From: an uncultured Acidimicrobiales bacterium
GTDB lineage: Bacteria; Actinomycetota; Acidimicrobiia; Acidimicrobiales; Aldehydirespiratoraceae
Assembly (NCBI GenBank): GCA_938091985.1
Contig: CALKOE010000440.1
Location: forward strand, 1-8,199
Direction: 5' to 3'
DNA length: 8,199 nucleotides
In this document: piece by piece, positions 5,901 to 8,199 of the stretch
How positions within the stretch are numbered: the first letter of the stretch is position 1
Layout of the letters: the number at the start of each line of letters is the position of its first letter
Notes under the pieces: generated by a model
Told to the model about the DNA's origin: nothing
What the model saw: the letters and a program-made list of their open reading frames with translations, nothing else
The model's database searches: none
Program-made: the position numbers and the translations under genes

Positions 5901-6048
5901 TGCCGTGCGGAACGAATCACCAGGATGGTGGTGGCATACGTCTCGCTCAGAGTCGAATCGCTCCTTGGGGGCCCTGCGCCAGGGGGGTGTGGGGAGACCG
6001 ACGCCATTGGTGTCGCCCTCTTACCCGGGTCGATCGTTCCGCACGGCA
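5901..6048 (+). promoter_or_regulatory. Structured nrdJ 5' leader, candidate riboswitch
   Basis: TGCCGTGCGGAACGA (5901-5915) is perfectly complementary to 6034-6048, giving a 15-base-pair closing stem around 118 bases. Inside it I can pair: hairpin CACC/GGTG (5918-5921 with 5927-5930); helix GTCTC/GAGAC (5940-5944 with 5994-5998), which encloses hairpin CCCTG/CAGGG (5972-5976 with 5980-5984, loop CGC); and hairpin CGACGCC/GGTGTCG (5999-6005 with 6009-6015, loop ATT, one G-U pair). The last hairpin stacks directly on the GTCTC helix. This is a multi-branched junction closed by a strong stem, typical of a cis-regulatory RNA. It ends 58 bases before nrdJ. I do not see the conserved core of the known cobalamin riboswitch (for example GCCACTG). 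A structured motif named nrdJ has, as I recall, been reported from comparative genomics; I cannot test whether this is a member. Ligand candidates are adenosylcobalamin or a nucleotide. Confidence 0.65.
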
Positions 6049-6060
6049 AACCAGAAATTC

Positions 6061-6088
6061 GGCCTAGGCGGTGCGTTCACCGGCGGCC
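6061..6088 (+). promoter_or_regulatory. Hairpin just upstream of the nrdJ ribosome binding site
   Basis: GGCC (6061-6064) can pair with GGCC (6085-6088), and CGGTG (6069-6073) with CACCG (6078-6082) around a CGTT loop; a small internal loop lies between the two helices. The hairpin ends five bases before the AAAGGA Shine-Dalgarno at 6093-6098. It has no following T run, so it is not a standard terminator. It could be part of the expression platform of the upstream structured leader. Confidence 0.45.
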
Positions 6089-6106
6089 CTCGAAAGGACC
6101 TCGCGC

Positions 6107-8199
6107 ATGGCGCTCGCATCTGATCAGGCAGTCCTCGGCATCGGCCGACGCTTCACCGAGGCCGGTCTCGACCCGTTCGACGCCGTCGAGTGGGATGTCC
6201 GAGATGCCCGCCTGACCGACTATCGCGACGGCTCGGTCGCGTTCGAGCAGCTCGCGATCGAGGTTCCCGCCGATTGGACGCAGAACGCGACCAACATCCT
6301 TGCCCAGAAGTACTTCCGTGGAACGCTCGGAACGGCGACGCGTGAACGGTCGCTTCGTGAGGTCGTCACACGCATCGTCGACACGATCACCGAGTGGGGA
6401 GTACGCGACGGCTACTTCGCCGATGATCACGAGGCCGAGAGCTTCCGTGCCGAACTCGTCCACCTGTTGATCACCCAAAAGGCCGCCTTCAACTCGCCGG
6501 TGTGGTTCAACATCGGCGTCGACGGCGTGCCCCAGCAGGCCTCAGCGTGCTTCATCTTGTCGGTCGACGACACGATGGACTCCATCCTCAACTGGTACGC
6601 AGAGGAGGGACGCATCTTCAAGGGCGGAAGCGGCGCCGGCGTCAACCTCTCGCAGATCCGAGCCTCGTCCGAGGGACTCGTGGGGGGCGGCACCGCAAGC
6701 GGGCCGGTGAGTTTCATGCGCGGTGCCGATGCGTCGGCCGGCACCATCAAGTCGGGTGGCAAGACCCGCCGCGCCGCGAAGATGGTCATCCTCGATGCCG
6801 ACCATCCCGACATTGAGGAGTTCATCTGGTGCAAGGCCAAGGAGGAGCGCAAGGCCCGCGCCCTCGAAGCAGCCGGATTCGACATGTCGCTCGACGGTGT
6901 CGACATCCACTCGGTCCAATACCAAAACGCCAACAACTCGATTCGCGTCACCGACGAGTTCATGCAGGCCGTGATCGACGATGCCGATTGGGAGCTGATC
7001 GCTCGTGGCGACGGCCGGGTCATGGAGACCGTGCGCGCTCGCGATCTCTTCCGTCAGGTCGCCGATGCGTCGTGGCAGTGCGCTGATCCCGGCATTCAGT
7101 TCGACACCACCATCAACCGGTGGCACACCGCCGCGGAAACCGGCCCGATCAACGCGAGCAATCCCTGCTCGGAATACATGCACCTCGACGACAGCGCGTG
7201 CAACCTCGCGTCGCTCAACCTGCTGCGCTTCCTGACCGGGGGCGATGACGTCGACGGGTTCGATGTCGACGGATTCTCACACGCCGTTCGGGTGCTGTTC
7301 ACCGCCCAGGAGATCCTCGTCGGCAATGCCGACTACCCCACGCCGCAGATCGCAGAGACCAGCCGTCGGTTCCGCCAGCTCGGCATCGGCTACGCCAACC
7401 TCGGTGCGCTGCTGATGACCCTCGGCCATCCCTACGACTCAGACGAGGGCCGCACGGTCGCTGCGGCAATCACCGCGTTGATGACCGGCGAGGCCTACCG
7501 GGCATCGGCCAAGCTCGCCGCCCGGATGGGACCCTTCGACGGCTACCACGAGAACCGTGACCACATGTTGCGCGTGCTCGACCAGCACCGCGCAGCTGCG
7601 TCGGCCATCGACGAGGAGCGAGCGCCCGCTCGCATCCTGGAGGCCGCCCAGCTCGCCTGGGACGACGCATGTGAGCAGGCGCAGCACGTGGGTGTGCGTA
7701 ACTCCCAGGCCAGCGTCCTCGCTCCTACGGGCACCATCGGCTTGCTGATGGACTGTGACACCACCGGCGTCGAGCCGGATCTCGGTCTCGTGAAGTTCAA
7801 GCGCCTCGTCGGCGGCGGCACCATGAGTTTCGTCAACCAGTCGGTGGGTCGTGCCCTGCGCAACCTCGGCTACGACGACGGGGCAGTCGAGGCGATCGTC
7901 GCCCACATCGATGAGCACCACACCGCCCTCGGCGCTCCCGGCCTCGACCCCGCACATCTACCGGTGTTCGCCTGCTCGCTCGGCACCGACCCGATCCACC
8001 ACCTCGGCCACGTGAAGATGATGGGAGCCGTGCAGCCGTTCATCTCCGGCGCGATCTCGAAGACGGTGAACATGCCGGAGCACTGCACGGTGGAGGAGAT
8101 CGCCGATGCATATATGCAGAGTTGGAAGCTGGGCCTGAAAGCCGTTGCCATCTACCGCGAGAACTCGAAGCGCAGTCAGCCACTCTCGACCAGCGAAGG
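6107..8199 (+). CDS. nrdJ: Adenosylcobalamin-dependent (class II) ribonucleotide reductase NrdJ, 3' truncated by window
   Basis: Reduces ribonucleotides to deoxyribonucleotides using a thiyl radical generated from adenosylcobalamin, so it needs neither oxygen nor a separate radical subunit. The window holds 697 codons with no stop; full-length relatives are about 900-1000 residues. Visible landmarks are NSPVWFNIG (about 128-136), redox Cys148 in QASACFIL, the [13 protein letters not shown] loop, the active-site trio Asn352, Cys354 and Glu356 in NPCSEYM, the partner Cys365 in [11 protein letters not shown], the phosphate-binding APTGTIG (539-545), and [15 protein letters not shown] near the visible end. 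The thiyl Cys and redox pair are all intact, and no intein interrupts the visible part. The ATG has AAAGGA at 6093-6098, eight bases upstream. The usual C-terminal cysteine tail lies beyond the window. Regulation is probably through the structured leader and the repeats upstream. Class I NrdE/NrdA is unlikely given the B12-type motif context. Confidence 0.95.
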   Translation, partial: MALASDQAVLGIGRRFTEAGLDPFDAVEWDVRDARLTDYRDGSVAFEQLAIEVPADWTQNATNILAQKYFRGTLGTATRERSLREVVTRIVDTITEWGVRDGYFADDHEAESFRAELVHLLITQKAAFNSPVWFNIGVDGVPQQASACFILSVDDTMDSILNWYAEEGRIFKGGSGAGVNLSQIRASSEGLVGGGTASGPVSFMRGADASAGTIKSGGKTRRAAKMVILDADHPDIEEFIWCKAKEERKARALEAAGFDMSLDGVDIHSVQYQNANNSIRVTDEFMQAVIDDADWELIARGDGRVMETVRARDLFRQVADASWQCADPGIQFDTTINRWHTAAETGPINASNPCSEYMHLDDSACNLASLNLLRFLTGGDDVDGFDVDGFSHAVRVLFTAQEILVGNADYPTPQIAETSRRFRQLGIGYANLGALLMTLGHPYDSDEGRTVAAAITALMTGEAYRASAKLAARMGPFDGYHENRDHMLRVLDQHRAAASAIDEERAPARILEAAQLAWDDACEQAQHVGVRNSQASVLAPTGTIGLLMDCDTTGVEPDLGLVKFKRLVGGGTMSFVNQSVGRALRNLGYDDGAVEAIVAHIDEHHTALGAPGLDPAHLPVFACSLGTDPIHHLGHVKMMGAVQPFISGAISKTVNMPEHCTVEEIADAYMQSWKLGLKAVAIYRENSKRSQPLSTSE

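Noticed and set aside
5901..6048. Classical cobalamin riboswitch
   Set aside because: The position before a B12-dependent enzyme invites it, but the conserved core and the GCCACTG-type B12 box are not visible. Only a generic structured leader is claimed.
5782..6123. Open frames of 60-113 codons across the nrdJ leader (both strands)
   Set aside because: They show no recognisable domain or ribosome site, they overlap a region with strong RNA pairing, and one runs into nrdJ. They are treated as chance frames in GC-rich DNA.

Overview
The window looks like chromosomal DNA from a high-GC Gram-positive bacterium (phylum Actinomycetota). A member of the Acidimicrobiia, for example an Ilumatobacter relative, is my best guess, but that is inference. 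The base composition is high GC by eye, GTG starts occur, and the SOS operators are of the actinobacterial/Bacillus type (CGAAC-N4-GTTCG). DapC, DapE, LexA and the RibD-like reductase all read as actinobacterial-type proteins, whereas DapD is of the E. coli-like 274-residue type.

Layout. (1) Positions 34-3765 (+) form a tight lysine/diaminopimelate operon: dapC, a small two-helix membrane protein of unknown function whose GTG start overlaps the dapC stop, dapD, then dapE. These three enzymes are consecutive steps of the succinylase branch that makes meso-diaminopimelate for peptidoglycan and lysine. (2) lexA (-, 3772-4398) converges on dapE with a 6-base gap. (3) The 232-base gap between lexA and the divergent LysM-domain gene holds four SOS operators. 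Two are perfect and two have one mismatch. This predicts LexA autoregulation and SOS induction of a membrane-anchored LysM protein that resembles the SOS division inhibitors YneA, DivS and ChiZ. (4) A RibD-C-like pyrimidine reductase gene (-, 5000-5740) abuts the LysM gene stop to stop. (5) The 366-base gap 5741-6106 is rich in structure: tandem TCCACATG direct repeats, a candidate promoter, and a leader closed by a perfect 15-base-pair stem around 118 bases with several internal helices. (6) nrdJ, the adenosylcobalamin-dependent class II ribonucleotide reductase, runs off the right edge.

How it fits together: the window combines cell-wall precursor synthesis, a DNA-damage switch tied to cell division, and dNTP supply. 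The lexA-nrdJ linkage resembles Streptomyces, where nrdR lies between the two genes. Here nrdR is absent from the interval and the nrdJ leader is a candidate structured RNA, possibly a riboswitch. That leader is the most interesting element of the window.
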